Positions 9,600-22,144 of a DNA stretch of 64,000 nt are shown one piece after another. The first letter of the stretch is position 1; each line of letters opens with the position of its first letter. Source of the stretch: Dipteronia dyeriana (Eukaryota; Streptophyta; Magnoliopsida; Sapindales; Sapindaceae); NCBI GenBank assembly GCA_032871835.1, contig CM065296.1:3730001-3794000 (forward strand), in the 5' to 3' direction. The position numbers and the translations under genes are program-made. The notes beneath the pieces were generated by a model, which searched no databases, was not told where the DNA came from, and worked only from the letters and a program-made list of their open reading frames with translations.

Positions 9600-12068
9600 T
9601 ATTTGGTCGCCATTTTGGGTTGGGGCATCACATCCTATTGTAACCTTGTTTGCCGCAATTAGAACACTTATTCTACGGACGAACCTCTCTGGCGGAAGAT
9701 ATTCTTCTTTCTTTTGGTCTACCAGCTTGCCTCTTGCTATTAGGTGGAAGGACAATCACAGAGCCCACCTCATCGGGTACTTCCCAAACAGATGGATGAG
9801 GTATTGGATTTATTATTGGGGGGTAAGCTGTCTGCATCTAATAAGTGTTGTAGTACTCTTGACAGAGTGAGTTGAAATCGGTCTTTGTGAACCTATAAAA
9901 AAATGAAACATTGTTAAAAAACAATCAATGAGAAACATATATGATTTACAGAAATGAACAATGTACTTGGCAACAATTATGGCGTGGTCACATGGCAGCT
10001 GATCTAAGTCCCAGTTACTACAAGTGCACGTACGATATTCGATGCCGGCCAACCCATCATGTTTACCATCCTTAACTAAATATCGGGTCAACTCAATTGG
10101 ATATACATTGTAAGTCAATGATCATTCGTTCCTCTCCTTACAATGACCAATCGTCGCCTTCCCTAAGTATGTAGGGTTCTTCCCGGCTTGCTCACGTTTG
10201 TCATTAAACCATCTCTGCGGCATATCTCTCAAGAACTCCATCGCTGCAGTAATAGGCAACCTCTAAGCCTTTTGAATACAATTGTTCAACACCTCTGTAA
10301 TGTTCGTGGTCATCATTTGATGCCTTCTCCCATGACACTGGGAACGTGACCATCGCTCAGGCCCAATGGACATTAAAGTGTCATATGTTCCCTGGTGAAT
10401 TTTCTTGATGTCATCCATTTCTAAGTCGAACTATCTGGAGGTGGAACAGTATGTTGCCTTATAGTAAACATCAAGCACTTCTTTCCATCCCTTCAATCTG
10501 GCCTTCAAGTTCTGTTTCAAATGGAAGAAACAAATACAATAAGGAACATTAGGGTATACAATACTCAATGCTTTAGCAATGCTAGCATGGCGATCGGAAA
10601 CGAATATCATCCCCCTAACCTCTCCAATTGCCTCTCGTAGTCGTTCCAAGAACCATGTCCAAGAGTTTTCAGTCTCATCGTCACCTACACCAAAAGCTAT
10701 AGGGTATCCATGCTCATCTCCGTCTTTGCATGATGTTACATATATAAGCCTCTCGAATACACCCTTCAAATGAGTGGCATCAATGACAATGTCTGGACGT
10801 ATAATTGTCTGAAACCCCTTAATGCACTGACCAAGTGTAAAGAAAGCGTATAAGAAATTGTTATTCAAATCCGTGTGAATTGCCGTCAGGGACCTAGGAT
10901 TTGTTACTTTTAACAAATGAAAGTAAACAGGCAATAACTGATATGAATCCTCAGGTTTCCCGTACAAAATAGTCTTAGCATGCTCCTTTGCCCGCCATGC
11001 TTTGGTGTATAAAAGTTGCACACCGTGTTGCTCGAGCATTTTCGCAATTATATCAATTGGTCCAATGGTGTGCCCATATGTGTTCAATTTTGTGGTAAAC
11101 ATCTCTCCAACGACAATGAAACTCACTTTCTGGAAGTGTGACTCATAAGTGTCCAAACTACAAGTGTGGACATGTACGAATTTCTTGACAACCCAATATG
11201 TGCAACCATCTCTACATATGGCTCTCAGTGTAAAATCACATTTGATGTCATTACAACCAGCCTCAAATTGGTTCTTTGTCGACCGTCTGATTCATGGATT
11301 AAACTTCTCATTTAAAGCATAATTACCAAACTCATTCTTTAACTTCTGCTTAGTATCGAAAATCTGCCTTTTGTAAAAAACGCCCACCTTTGATGTGGAA
11401 CCTTCGGTCCTGTTGGAGCTAATGGAATATTGGTCTACAAACGGAAGAACCCAACGAGATGGTATAGCATCATATGTCTGTCTAGATGTACCACAATGCC
11501 ACTGATTCTGTCCCTCAGTGTTTGTGTACCGATTCCGCCCCTCAGTGTTTATGTCTGCAACATCTTACCCATCTAGATCACTATCACTATTTGTGTCTAC
11601 AACATCATCTTCAGGGCTGCTCAAAACTTCTCGCAGTTGATGAATATCATCGACATCCGACGCATATGAATCGTCGACGTCTACTCTCTCTTGTTCATCA
11701 GCTTCACATGTATCTGGAAACCCATAGTCATCATCCCATATAGGAACCTCTCTTCTAAGTGGTAACTGTTGGGTACTAGGAACCAACTCTGTAACGGTTG
11801 CAAATGGAGGCGGAGAAGGTGTAACATGCACCCTATTGAGAATCTGTGATATCCGTGAAGGTACTGTTGGTTGCTCCCTAACATCTCTAACCAGTTTCTC
11901 CACCAAATCAACATATACCTCTGGAACAACTGTTTGATCAAGTAAAATGAACCTCACATCACTGTCACGTTGTAATCGGTACTTTCTTCGACCACTCTCT
12001 GTCTTAACCAAGTTGCTTATGATTACATCATACAATGTTCTATCAAATTTGGTGAATTCATATACCAA
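9600..12068 (-). pseudogene. MULE (MuDR-type) transposase, broken
   Basis: Read 5' to 3' on the minus strand, the pieces line up as a Mutator-like transposase. The N-terminal region (12068-11565) has SDVRFILLDQ and an acidic stretch. A DNA-binding domain of the MuDR type follows (about 11560-11160; YALNEKFNP and CDFTLRAICRDG are visible). The transposase core (11156-10431) contains VIDATHLKGVF, GDDETENSWTWFLERL and FVSDRHASIAKAL, which carry two of the expected catalytic aspartates, then CFFHLKQN. A SWIM zinc finger (CTCSNWDLDQLPCDH, about 10030-9985) comes next, and a C-terminal zinc-knuckle (KCSNCGKQGYNR) near 9650. In-frame stops near 11295, 10433, 10263 and 10128, with another between the domains after the SWIM finger, disable it. 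Terminal repeats of the whole element were not found. Confidence 0.88.
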
Positions 12069-12253
12069 GTTCTGTAACTCTAAAAAAAATGAATCGACAC
12101 CACCTCAACAAATGTATCCCTACCCACATATCGTAAATCATTTCACTGCCTACCATATTTGATGAACACCCTGTAATCCATTCACCTAAAAAGAAAAGAA
12201 AATTCGCAACAAAATGTCAGATTTTAAGTTTTTCAAAACATTTCACGTTTCTA

Positions 12254-12870
12254 GGGTCTAAACTTGAAATCGTGTTTTATATCTCTGTAAACATCTCTAC
12301 ATTTCAAGTTTTATCAACATTTCGAGTTTTATCAACATTTCAAATTTTTATAGAAGATATCAAGTTCTGTTTTGAGTTTTTATAGCACATTTCACGTTTA
12401 CGAACAACTGAAACTTGAAATGTTCTGGAAAAAAAAATGTAAATTATATTCTTTAAATTCTTCACAAAACCACACAATAGTAATGAAATATCGTTAAAAG
12501 ATGTTATACTAACTATTTGGATCTCAAACTAATAAAAATGGAAGATGAATACATATCTGCTATAAACATTTCAAGTTTTATAAGGTCTAAACTTGAAATC
12601 ATACTTTAAATCTTTGTAAACTTCGCTACATTTCAAGTTTTATCCACATTTCGAATTTTTATATTATATTTCAAGTTCTGTTTTGAGTTGTTATAGGACA
12701 TTTCAAGTTTACGAACATTTGAAACTTGAAATGTTCTGGAAAAAAACGTGAATCTTAAATTCTCAAAAAAAAAAAAACACATAACAGTACTGCAATCACG
12801 TTAAAATCATGTTATATTATTTGTTCCGACTCAAACTAACAGAAATAGAAGACATTTACACATCTTCAAC
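12254..12870. repeat. Two ~329-bp direct repeats next to the MULE transposase
   Basis: The segment starting GGTCTAAACTTGAAATC at 12255 recurs at 12584. Both copies contain CATTTCAAGTTTTATC, CAAGTTCTGTTTTGAG and GAAACTTGAAATGTTCTGG in the same order. Short forms of the same words (AAACTTGAAATCATG) also occur at about 9172 and 9207, at the other end of the transposase. This looks like subterminal repeat structure of the MULE. Confidence 0.7.
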
Positions 12871-13109
12871 CTAATCAAAGGAAATCGATAAACTTGTTCA
12901 AAACATCTCAACCTAACAATGATGTTCTTCAAATCTTCAATAAACGGTGTGTTTCTCGTCGATCTGCAAGATACTTGAAATCCACTGTCTTCGATTTGCA
13001 CAAGAAAAAGAGAGTAGCAACGGTCTATGGTGAAGGAGAGGAGGAGGGTGGAAACCGTGGAGAGGAAAGAGAAAAAAAAACACTGAGGGGTATTCTGATA
13101 ATTTAAGAA

Positions 13110-14220
13110 TACACACTGAAATTTTTTATAAAAATTGATTATTAATAAATAAATTTTCATATGTAGTTAAAAACAAATTTTTAATGTTAGATACGGTCGT
13201 TTTTAACGATTTTCACTATTTTTAATGATATTTCCTTACAATACTGGTAAAGTGGTATTACAATTTTCTGTGCTCATTATACTGGCACTGTCGTGACTTG
13301 GCAAGTACTTGTTGTCGTGTTGACTGTCTAGGAACTAAAGTCAGAGTGAAACTGCAAAGTTCTTGAAAGCAATATAGATCTAACCATATTACCTAGTATA
13401 TTACGGTACAAATAAAATGCTTTTATCATGTGTTATTCTGGACTCATTTTGGCATCACTTGACTTGAAAGTTGTAGCCTTCAGGTTTTGTAGATGCTTGG
13501 TGAATCTAGTGGATGCAGATGTGAAAAAAATATGAACAGCAAGACAATGCTGCAGAAAACCAGTCACATGCATCTGTAAGTTTCGTCTCCCGTTAGAGAA
13601 CATTGAAGTTTGAAATCATAACATAATTATTATCATTAGATATGATAATGAACTGAGTTTTAATCAAACTAATGGGAGTTTGTTATGACTTTGATTTGGC
13701 TCAAATGATTTCCCAAATGAATAAAATTTGAGCTCTTGCTTAATTGTAATTTGTGAAGAATGAAGTTTTTCTGGTCACGTGCTTAGATACATAAATATCT
13801 TATGTAATATGGTGAAGAGAAAAGATTTAATGGTTTTTTTTTTTTTAATTTACAGTACTATGAACCTATGATTGCTGCTTCTTCATGTTACAGACTAAGG
13901 AAGACAATGAAGCTTCTATCTGCTTGTATGCCAACTACTTAAATCTGCTGGGCTGCATAAATGTTCTTCATGTTTCAGTTTGGCATTTAAATTTTAAGAT
14001 AATAACTTTAATTAATTTTGATGGATTAGATATAAGCACTTATGTAATAAAGTCACTACAAATGCACTTACGTATTCAAGTTCAATTAATCAGTCTCGAA
14101 TAAATGAAGTTCCAAGCTTGTGAATTTTCAATTCGATCAAGGTAATCAGCTCATCCATGTACATATTTCTACAAGACATTGCTTTGCCTTCACTAGTTTT
14201 CTACAAGATCATGCCATTCA
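13110..14220. other. Intergenic, with an exon-like relic near 13490-13580
   Basis: Mostly AT-rich. Around 13492-13578 a short open stretch ends in a good splice donor (CATCTG/GTAAGT type), and a second short open stretch preceded by an AG lies at about 13894-13955. I do not recognise the encoded peptides. The first stretch shares flanking words with 1655-1725. It may be debris of a gene. The left part (13110-13260) may hold the unseen end of the MULE. Confidence 0.3.
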
Positions 14221-17200
14221 TCAGCTTGAATAAGCCTTAGCTTCACCAAGTTCTTTGACTGGAACAGCATATGGCGAGTTCCAGTCAGCATCGAAGATCT
14301 CCTCGAGCTGTGAAACAATTGCGGGGTTGTATGTTCCGAAGCTGATACCTGCTGTTGTATAGAAGTAATCCCACACGAGATTGCTGGTTCCAATATGGGC
14401 TCGAACATCGCTAACTGCATATTTCCCATGATTCACCCTGGTGTAGCCTGGATAAATGTTTCCGGTACTGGTTCCATTGTGAGTAGCAGGTCCTGTCAAG
14501 TTGTAACCCGGCACCATATAGTACTTGATCTCGACTTTTCCAGAACAACTGTTGTACTTTGAAGAATAGCAAAGCACATTGGAGTAAAGAAGAGACTTGA
14601 GATACTGATCCGTGCTTTCAATAAAATGTGACCAATAAGCTACCAATATTTTCACTTTTGCATTCTTGGAGAAGACTACCTATATTAACAAAAACATCAT
14701 TAGACCAATAAAATGTGACCAATAAGCTACCGATATTTTCACTTTTGCATTCTTGGAGAAGACTACCGATATAAACAAAAACATCATTAGAACAAAAAGC
14801 TTCTGAATTGGCAAATTCTCTCGGTGGCGGTGAGAAGTTACCTCTGATACAGCAGAGGAAAGGGATGACCAATACACGGTTGGCTTCATAAACTGAGATT
14901 GCCCGAGCCAGTCCATGGTACTAATTCGAAGGGTTGCCCCGTTTCCTACAGATTTAATCGTATCCACCCACGCCTGTTCATCAGCCTGGTACCTGCCAAA
15001 CGATAGCTGTTGACACACAAATGCATCAAACACATGGACATGGCGACATCAATATTATTAATGATGTTGCTTGTGTGTGCACTGGATAGATACGTAACAA
15101 AAAACGTAGTTGTTCAATTCAATTACCTCTGGTGGTGCAAAAGAGAGGTAGCTGGAATAAGCCTGCTGCAGAGTTGAATGATTGCAGCCAGGAGTCTCGA
15201 GTATCGTTTTGAACATGTGAGGGTCGGATAGTATAGGGTAGCCTTCGACATGGGGAACATCCACAAAATGAGGAAGAGGCGACCTGTGATGATAAATTCA
15301 CTAAATTATCAAAAGTCGTAGAAGAGAAATAGCGGACTTGCCCAAAAAACATCAACATTTTCTCATGGAAATCAAGCAGATCATCATGCTCCATTCGCCA
15401 ACCATACAAATGCTGGCCAAGAAGATGCCTCCTAAAAGTTCTAATTAATCATGTTACTAGATCTTGAACAGGCATGTTTTATGGAAAACTATCAGCTTAG
15501 ATTCAAAATTAATGTATTTTCCATCATTTGATGTATGCATACGCTAAATTAGAAAGAAATCCTACACAATGTAGTAGACCATGTTCTTCAGTGATGGATT
15601 TTAATCCACACAGTTCACTGAAGTGCCACTTGAAACATCAACAATTTACATGACACCGATCATTTTATAAAACTATTAGAAACTTTTAAATATTTTCATA
15701 TATCAATACTACTGAACATCTTCTCTATAGACATTTATGCATGTTGGTTATATCAAAACGTTCCTGCATAGAAGTGAGAGAACAGCATATCTACGCGTTT
15801 CTTGCCCCAAACAAATCAATTTGGAAAAGAACTACATTTTTTACGTATCATACGAGAATCAAGAAATATGAAGTAGGTACGACAACACACAACTATAGTA
15901 GACTGGACAGTAAACTTGAATCAACATTAACTATATATGCTTTCAAATAAAGTCACTGACATACTTGCACCTATCTTCAGAGTAGAGAAAATGTGACCAG
16001 CAAGGGACCGTTCTATTACTCTGCCACTGCTGATCCGATACAGTTCTTGTATAATCCGAAGAATTAAGAGATGCAAGTTTCCACAAGTTATTAAAATAAG
16101 CCTCCACCTTCTTCACTATTTCCTGACAATCAACGAGATAGATTCCAACTTCCTTCACCTGTATGTACCCGTTCGATAATCAAGACACCAATCACCATAA
16201 CCACAAATTTATGATTTATCCACAATTGCACTAATAAAATGAATGCAAGGACTTTAGTTTATATATCAAATGCATGCTATATCTTCTCTTATTATTCCTA
16301 ATGAAAGACCGACAAAATGTATGATGTTTAAAGATACCTGAGTTAGAGATTTCCAGTCATTGTTAGCGGATCCAATATATGCATCACGGCGATCTGATAT
16401 CCAAACTTTGGCATGAACAATGCCCGAACCCCACCAATCACGAAGTAATAAAGTCACATTCTCCACATTTGGTCTACCTGAGGCAAGGTTTGATGGTTCA
16501 GTGGTGTAATCAGGATACACTCCTGAGTGCTGCAGTAACCTGACAACATATTCAATTTGACAAGCAATGGAAAATGATCAATCAACATGTTTCAGCTTTC
16601 GTAGGTAACCAATCGTATGTATGACTATCTTGAAATGCAAATTCTACAACTAAGCTCCCAATGAAACTAAAAGAAAGAAACAAAATTCACACTCTTACCA
16701 AAATGCCAATCACATTTAAATGAAGGATTGTATTAACGTGTGCCACATTAAGAGAAATATCTAATGTTTTACACACTATATTGTCTTGAGAAAGATCAAA
16801 ATTTGTGTTTTTTTTTTATCAAAATATCTAATGTTCTACACACACTCCAGTGTCCTAAGAGAGAGAAACAATTTTGTTTTTATCTGGATTTGTAATACTA
16901 AATTTCGATAACAACAGGACCCTTAAACGAAATGACATTCAAATCCCATCTAAATATTAACATATTATTATATCATATGGGTGCCTACAATCATTGTTGA
17001 GATGGTAAGCAATGCACCTGATACTGATATTGCGGTCAGCAGCAACTTCCAGAGATTCATGAACATCAAAACCTTCCTGGGAACCAAATCTCTGCATGTC
17101 ATGTTTTGAGTAACCAAAATCCCCTGATTGAGGATCATCTGGCTGTGCTATTAATTGCCAATACTGAGCTATAATGTCTAGTCTCTTTGTAGAGTTACCA

Positions 17201-17490
17201 GCCAACCACTTCAACACATTTCCTACCAAAAAAAGATAAATATCAAACCAAAGTACCAAACTTTAAAAATTAAAACCCACGAGAAATGGAAATAGAAGTG
17301 GAAGTTTTTCATTTGATTTACCAGTAGAAAGAACACCAGAGACTCGAGAGAGGTGGGGCATGTCTGTGGGGATTGACTGGACCAGCCATGCTTTGCATTT
17401 TGTTGAGGATGAGGCGCTGCTTGGAAGAGAGAGATTGGCAAAGAGAAAGACAGCGAGTGATAGTGTGATGAATATGTATCTGGGTTTCAT
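14221..17490 (-). CDS. PLD3/4-like phospholipase D family protein
   Basis: Seven exons on the minus strand: 17322-17490, 17018-17222, 16338-16539, 15965-16158, 15127-15283, 14842-15006 and 14221-14679. They total 1551 nt and splice with GT-AG junctions into one 516-residue frame ending in TGA. The start is the ATG at 17488-17490. It is followed by a hydrophobic segment (YIFITLSLAVFLFANLSL) that should be a signal peptide or anchor, so the protein is likely secretory or vacuolar. Two HKD motifs are complete: H167-x-K169-x4-D174 followed by GSAN, and H448-x-K450-x4-D455 followed by GTSN. This two-HKD layout without C2 or PX/PH domains matches the PLD3/PLD4 class (animal members are endolysosomal 5' exonucleases; plant roles are poorly known). 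Several N-x-S/T sites fit a luminal protein. An 87-bp duplication covers the start of the last exon. Enzyme activity and substrate are inferred only. Confidence 0.92.
14620..14793 (-). repeat. 87-bp tandem duplication at the last PLD intron-exon junction
   Basis: 14620-14706 and 14707-14793 are near-identical. Each holds the start of exon 7 (coding VVFSKNAKVKI) and its upstream intron end. The copy next to the body of exon 7 has the acceptor ATATAG; in the intronic copy the same position reads ATATCG, so the canonical acceptor is absent. The intronic copy is therefore probably skipped. Confidence 0.85.
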
Positions 17491-17652
17491 TTTTCTTTCA
17501 ATATCTGATCTCTGTTTGTGTTCTGTGTGTAAAGATGTGGAATTGGATATAGAAAAGTCAACGGGATACTTCGCAATTCGCATGAACAAGAGGATTCCCG
17601 ATTGCTTGATATCCTCGAAAGCAATCAAGCAATTATAGTAAAATAATGATTA

Positions 17653-17660
17653 TATTTATA
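17653..17660 (-). promoter_or_regulatory. TATA box candidate of the PLD gene
   Basis: TATAAATA on the minus strand about 163 bp upstream of the ATG. That would place the transcription start near 17625 and give a 5' leader of about 130 nt. The assignment rests on motif and spacing only. Confidence 0.45.
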
Positions 17661-18173
17661 TCAAAAAATCAATTTTGTTATTTTTTTTCCTTGTGAGAGT
17701 GTGCCCCTCTCTCACTGTAATGGGATTCGAATCTGATCTAGCTTCCTTGTATCTGAGTATCGGACAGGATTCGAGGATTGTGAAGGTAGTTTTCCGAACC
17801 GAAATATCACTATTGGTGCTTAACCTCAGCAGATCCCGACAAATACTGGATGTTGACAAAGTTGTTGAACCTTTCATTTCAAGAAACAAAAGGGAAAAAA
17901 CACATAGAACAAACAACTCTCCTTCTAGTAACTTAACGATATAACATCATAAATATAATCATACATTTAGAATGGAGAGATGTTAGAAAGAAAAAAAAAA
18001 GAAAAAAAAAAAAGAAAAACACTGGACTACGAATTTATGCAAATGAACCCTTCTTGGGAAGTGATAGATGCTTTGAAGATCATATGATAAACCACATCAT
18101 CGTCAACTATATTGCAAAGGCCTAACCACGTTTTTTACACTTGAAATATCATATGTAAGTTCAATTCTTTCTT
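17661..18173. other. Intergenic space between NPY-like 3' end and PLD promoter
   Basis: Holds the upstream region of the PLD gene and the 3' untranslated region of the NPY-like gene, including a purine-rich A/G stretch near 17990-18020. No other gene was seen. Confidence 0.5.
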
Positions 18174-21100
18174 CTAAGATATGGAATGTCTCCTATGCCT
18201 TGAAGATGAACCTGAAGACTTGGTGTCTCCAGGAGCAAAAGAAGTGGGGCTTTGAGAACTACCAGATGTCTCGGAGCTCTTGTTCTCACCGTGCCCTTTT
18301 CCCACAACCCATAACTTGTCAAATATTCTCCTCGATCGAGATGGCAGCAACTGCATACCACTCTTGCTGTTCTTGCTGTTCTTCTTTGTCAATTTTCCGT
18401 TCTTTTGGAATCCGTCATCCTTTATCTTCATTTGACTCATCTGTTTCTTGAGCGATTTGCGATCTGCTGCTGCTGCTGTTGTCATCTTATTATCCCATTC
18501 TTCATCTGTGTTTGTCGTGGAATGTGAAGCATCACGGGGATTGTTGTTGCCAATACCCTGAACCCCAGCAGCTGCTCTGACCTGCTCAAAAAACAAAACT
18601 TGCACGACAACTCGAAGCGGGAGCCGTTCGTTCTGTGCTGCATGCATAGATGCATCCATGGTCAGTTTTCTGACATCCATCAGCCCACATATCTTCTTCC
18701 TTTCTGCCTTTGTCAAGCTTGGATGCTCCTGAAAACATGGTAAAACATCAGCAATGTTTTTGCATTCAAAATGTTGAATCTACATAATATTTAGTATCTT
18801 CCCCATTCAAAAGTGTAAAAGATATTAGAATTCACAGAAAGATCAAAGATACAACAGGACATGATTATACACATTTTATTTTGATTCACGGTAGATAAAT
18901 ACAAATTCTGGTGTGTTCGACTGTTCGCCAGTCTTATGTCTTTAATCAATGATCAAGAATATATAATTACAGCTCCTCGAGTCATATTCTTGTATGGGTT
19001 AAACTGAAACAATTACGACAAGTAAAATTGGTGGTCAAGGCACAAGATCATACCTTTAAGTACAGATCAATGGCTTTGTACAGCCCATCATGAATTGGCC
19101 TTGCAGAATCGGGAATAGATTGCGACAAGTCGATGAAACTGGCAAGAGTAAGATTTGTGCCATGTGAGATTTCCCCAATATACCCATCAATCAACTTACC
19201 AACAGCCAACATGGATCCATTCTCTAAAACAAAATCATCAGTTCCCTTCTTATTCCTCTCAGCATCCAGACCACGGCTACTTTTCTCATGTACCATATAC
19301 CGATTCACAATGCATTGCACCAACTCAACATCATAAAAGGTGGTTTGAGGAGAGCGTGCCGGGATTAACAAATCATTAACAGAAGCCTCAGGCAACTTTA
19401 AGCTGATCCTCTTCACCAGATCTTCCCTTGCCGAATCATCCACGCCCACCAAAATCGCAACTTTCAATAGTTTCAGCAAGAAACTACATGAACAGCCACC
19501 AACACCCTTATCTGAAGGTAATAAGCAAACAATTGTTTCTACCAGGACTTTGTTCCTCTGACTATGAGCATCAGAAATCAAAGCATCAACAGAATCCGGC
19601 AACCATCTAACTGCATACGTTCTCAGCGCCTCACCAATAACAGAACCGTCCATTCTTCCCTTCGATTTCACAGTAATCATGACTCGCTTGTAGAGATCAA
19701 TGTCCAGCTCACATATATCTTCAACCCACCAATCCTTAGGAACAGTATCCTTTCGCTCCACAAACTTCACACCAACTTCAGTTATTTTATCAGGCGCTGA
19801 TAACTTGCGGTTATATGTGTAGGACCATGTAATATTTGCAGGGTCCACAGATGTCTTAGATGCAATGGAATCTACACATCTTCCTACAATCTTCAGATCT
19901 TCAGACCACGGAAGAAGAGATCTTGTGGTTTGGAGAACAATAATGGAATCTTTCCAGCTACGGAAAATGCTTGAATTAAGAAACACCTCAATTTTAAAAA
20001 TCAAGTTTCCTCTATCTACATCTTCCGTCATCTCAAGGTACTCAGCTGCACAACGAGTTGCCACAACATTATAAGCATTGAGGGTAACAGTCATCCCATA
20101 GCAGAATTTCGCACAGATTTCAAAGGCTTTCGGCCCACCAGGAAAATCAGTGATGTTAATTTCATCAGAATTCTCCTCACACACTTTCAGCACTAGTTTC
20201 TGCAAGCGATTACTCTTAGACAACAGTGGAAACTGCAAAGGCATATGAAAGCAGCAACTTTATTACACAGGGCTGACCAAGTAGCAGAAAGTAAGGTAAA
20301 TAAACATAGAAACAAAACATAAAAAATATTAAACAGGAACAGATTTGTGCAACTCTCCATTGATATATTGAAGTGTTATCAAGCAAATTACTAGTCATTT
20401 ATAGATGACATCAATGCGGTACCAGCAACCATATGTCAACACCTGTAACTGTAAGTGTTGATTATGAAAGATTGAATTGTTATCGAGCAAATTACTAGTA
20501 GATTACAGATGACATCAATGCAGTACCAGCAACCATATGTCAACACCTATAAGTGTAGATTATGTACTACTGTTCATAATAAACAGCATCTGGTGGTCAA
20601 AATTGTGAAGAAAAATAACCGTACTACTGTTCATAATAAACAGCATCTGGTGGTCAAAATTGTGAAGAAAAATAACCCCAACATCAATAGAATTGATAAT
20701 TATTCTCATCGGATACACAATGGAATGGAAACTTGGCTGATTTAAAAACTGAAGAGAGTTTATGCAAAGTCATCTCAGTAGTCCAGAGAGTAAATAGCAA
20801 GATCATACCTTATGAAGGTAGAACTTTACTTCACCAACATTTACGGTGACATCCGTTGCCAAATCAGATGTCACGTACCTGCATGACCAAGCAAATATAT
20901 TATGCTAAGCACGCTAACAGAGGAGAAACTAAGTTAATCACAGCTCTTTCTTTATCTTATGAGAGATGCCATCAATACCCAAGAACTAAACCACAATTAT
21001 CTAACCCTCGGGTTACAAATAACATAAAATTTCAAACTCATCGTTATCAGCTACATGACTGTCATGTTATGGACAAGTTAATCAAGTAAAAAAGACTCGG

Positions 21101-22144
21101 TCAAGCATTTGAAATGTCCAAACACCCCTCGATTATCTAATCAGTTCCCTGAAAATGGTGCTCAAAAACTAAGTGCAAACATTTCTTTAATGACTAGCAC
21201 ATGGAATTGTGGAGAGCTCAACAGATGACAGATCAGGTATTCTGTGAAAATATTCAACACATTGCAAGAACCAGTAGGTTAAGTTCTGATTTTCATTAAA
21301 AAGGTGATTAAGCTATGCAACTCACAAACAGTAATCTTCTCACTTGGCATATTTAAGCGGTACTAATCTATAAATGTCAGAAAATTTAGCTTCATCCTAT
21401 CAGCACAAAAACATAATCCACACATGTAAGAGATGAGATCATTTCATCATCATCAAAGTGTTTTTCTGGTGACAACTCAACCAGATGTTTGTTTATACCA
21501 TCTGCATCCGACACTAAACCAACGTTTAAACTTAAAAATCAAGAACTTTGACGTGTTAAATCAAAGTTTGCTGCAAGATTACCAATCAGCCTCTCTTTCT
21601 GAAGAAAGAAAATGTTAGTGGTAGGTTGAATGAACAAAGACTATTGTTTACAGTATGAAACTCAATGTGATGATGAAAATTCTTCAAACTCTTTATGCCT
21701 TTACCAAATTTTGGACCACTAATTCTAGAAAATAAAGTGGACAGTTGAACAGCTGAACCACCCCTCTCAGATACCCTTTTATTTTAATTTTTCTCTCCAT
21801 CTCTCTCGCCCATCATATTACAAATAATATTAATAATAATAGTTCATCAAAACACCCACATGTGGTTTTATTTTGTTACCTAGCGAAGAGAATATTTAAC
21901 TTGTTAATAATCATGACTTTCTCAAAAAAGGGAATAGTTAACTTCATAGTTGAAGTGAGAAATCTTCATTGAGTAACATATCACACCATGAACAAGACTA
22001 AATAAATAAATTAACAAAACAAAATATATCACAGATTTTTTAAGAGGAAAAAAATTAAACAATAGCAAAAAAAGTTTCTTACTTGATGCATTTGCCGTCA
22101 GCTTGAAACGCATCAGGCTTGGAACCCAGCTTCATGAACTTCAT
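18174..22144 (-). CDS. NPY-like BTB/POZ-NPH3 family protein
   Basis: Four exons on the minus strand: 22083-22144, 20809-20878, 19054-20232 and 18174-18728. They total 1866 nt, have GT-AG junctions and give one 621-residue frame ending in TAG. It starts [13 protein letters not shown], the usual opening of the NPY/NPH3 family. The BTB fold follows ([27 protein letters not shown], given here in part: residues about 24-50; [14 protein letters not shown] at about 86-99). The NPH3 domain begins with [20 protein letters not shown] near residue 209 and ends around [18 protein letters not shown] and [18 protein letters not shown] in the last exon. The tail is rich in serine and lysine and ends RHRRHSIS, a basic-serine terminus of the sort phosphorylated in NPH3 relatives. 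The family acts at the plasma membrane as adaptors in auxin-dependent organ formation and phototropism, and BTB proteins can recruit CUL3 ubiquitin ligase. NPY1-5 is the closest group by eye; the exact orthologue is not determined. Confidence 0.93.
20382..20677. repeat. Two tandem duplications inside NPY-like intron 2
   Basis: A unit starting AGCAAATTACTAGT occurs at 20382 and again at 20486 (period about 104 bp). A second, 57-bp unit starting GTACTACTGTTCATAATAAA occurs at 20564 and 20621 and is nearly perfect. Both lie in the intron between exons 2 and 3 and do not touch the splice sites. Confidence 0.85.

Noticed and set aside
11486..11743. 85-codon plus-strand frame over the MULE N-terminus
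   Set aside because: The minus strand carries the MULE protein; the plus frame is its complement.
17720..17790. Possible tRNA because of a GGGATTCGAATC-like word
   Set aside because: No cloverleaf arms can be paired around the word; not a tRNA.
17675..17944. Overlapping frames on both strands upstream of the PLD gene
   Set aside because: Promoter and intergenic region; neither frame has domain likeness or start context.
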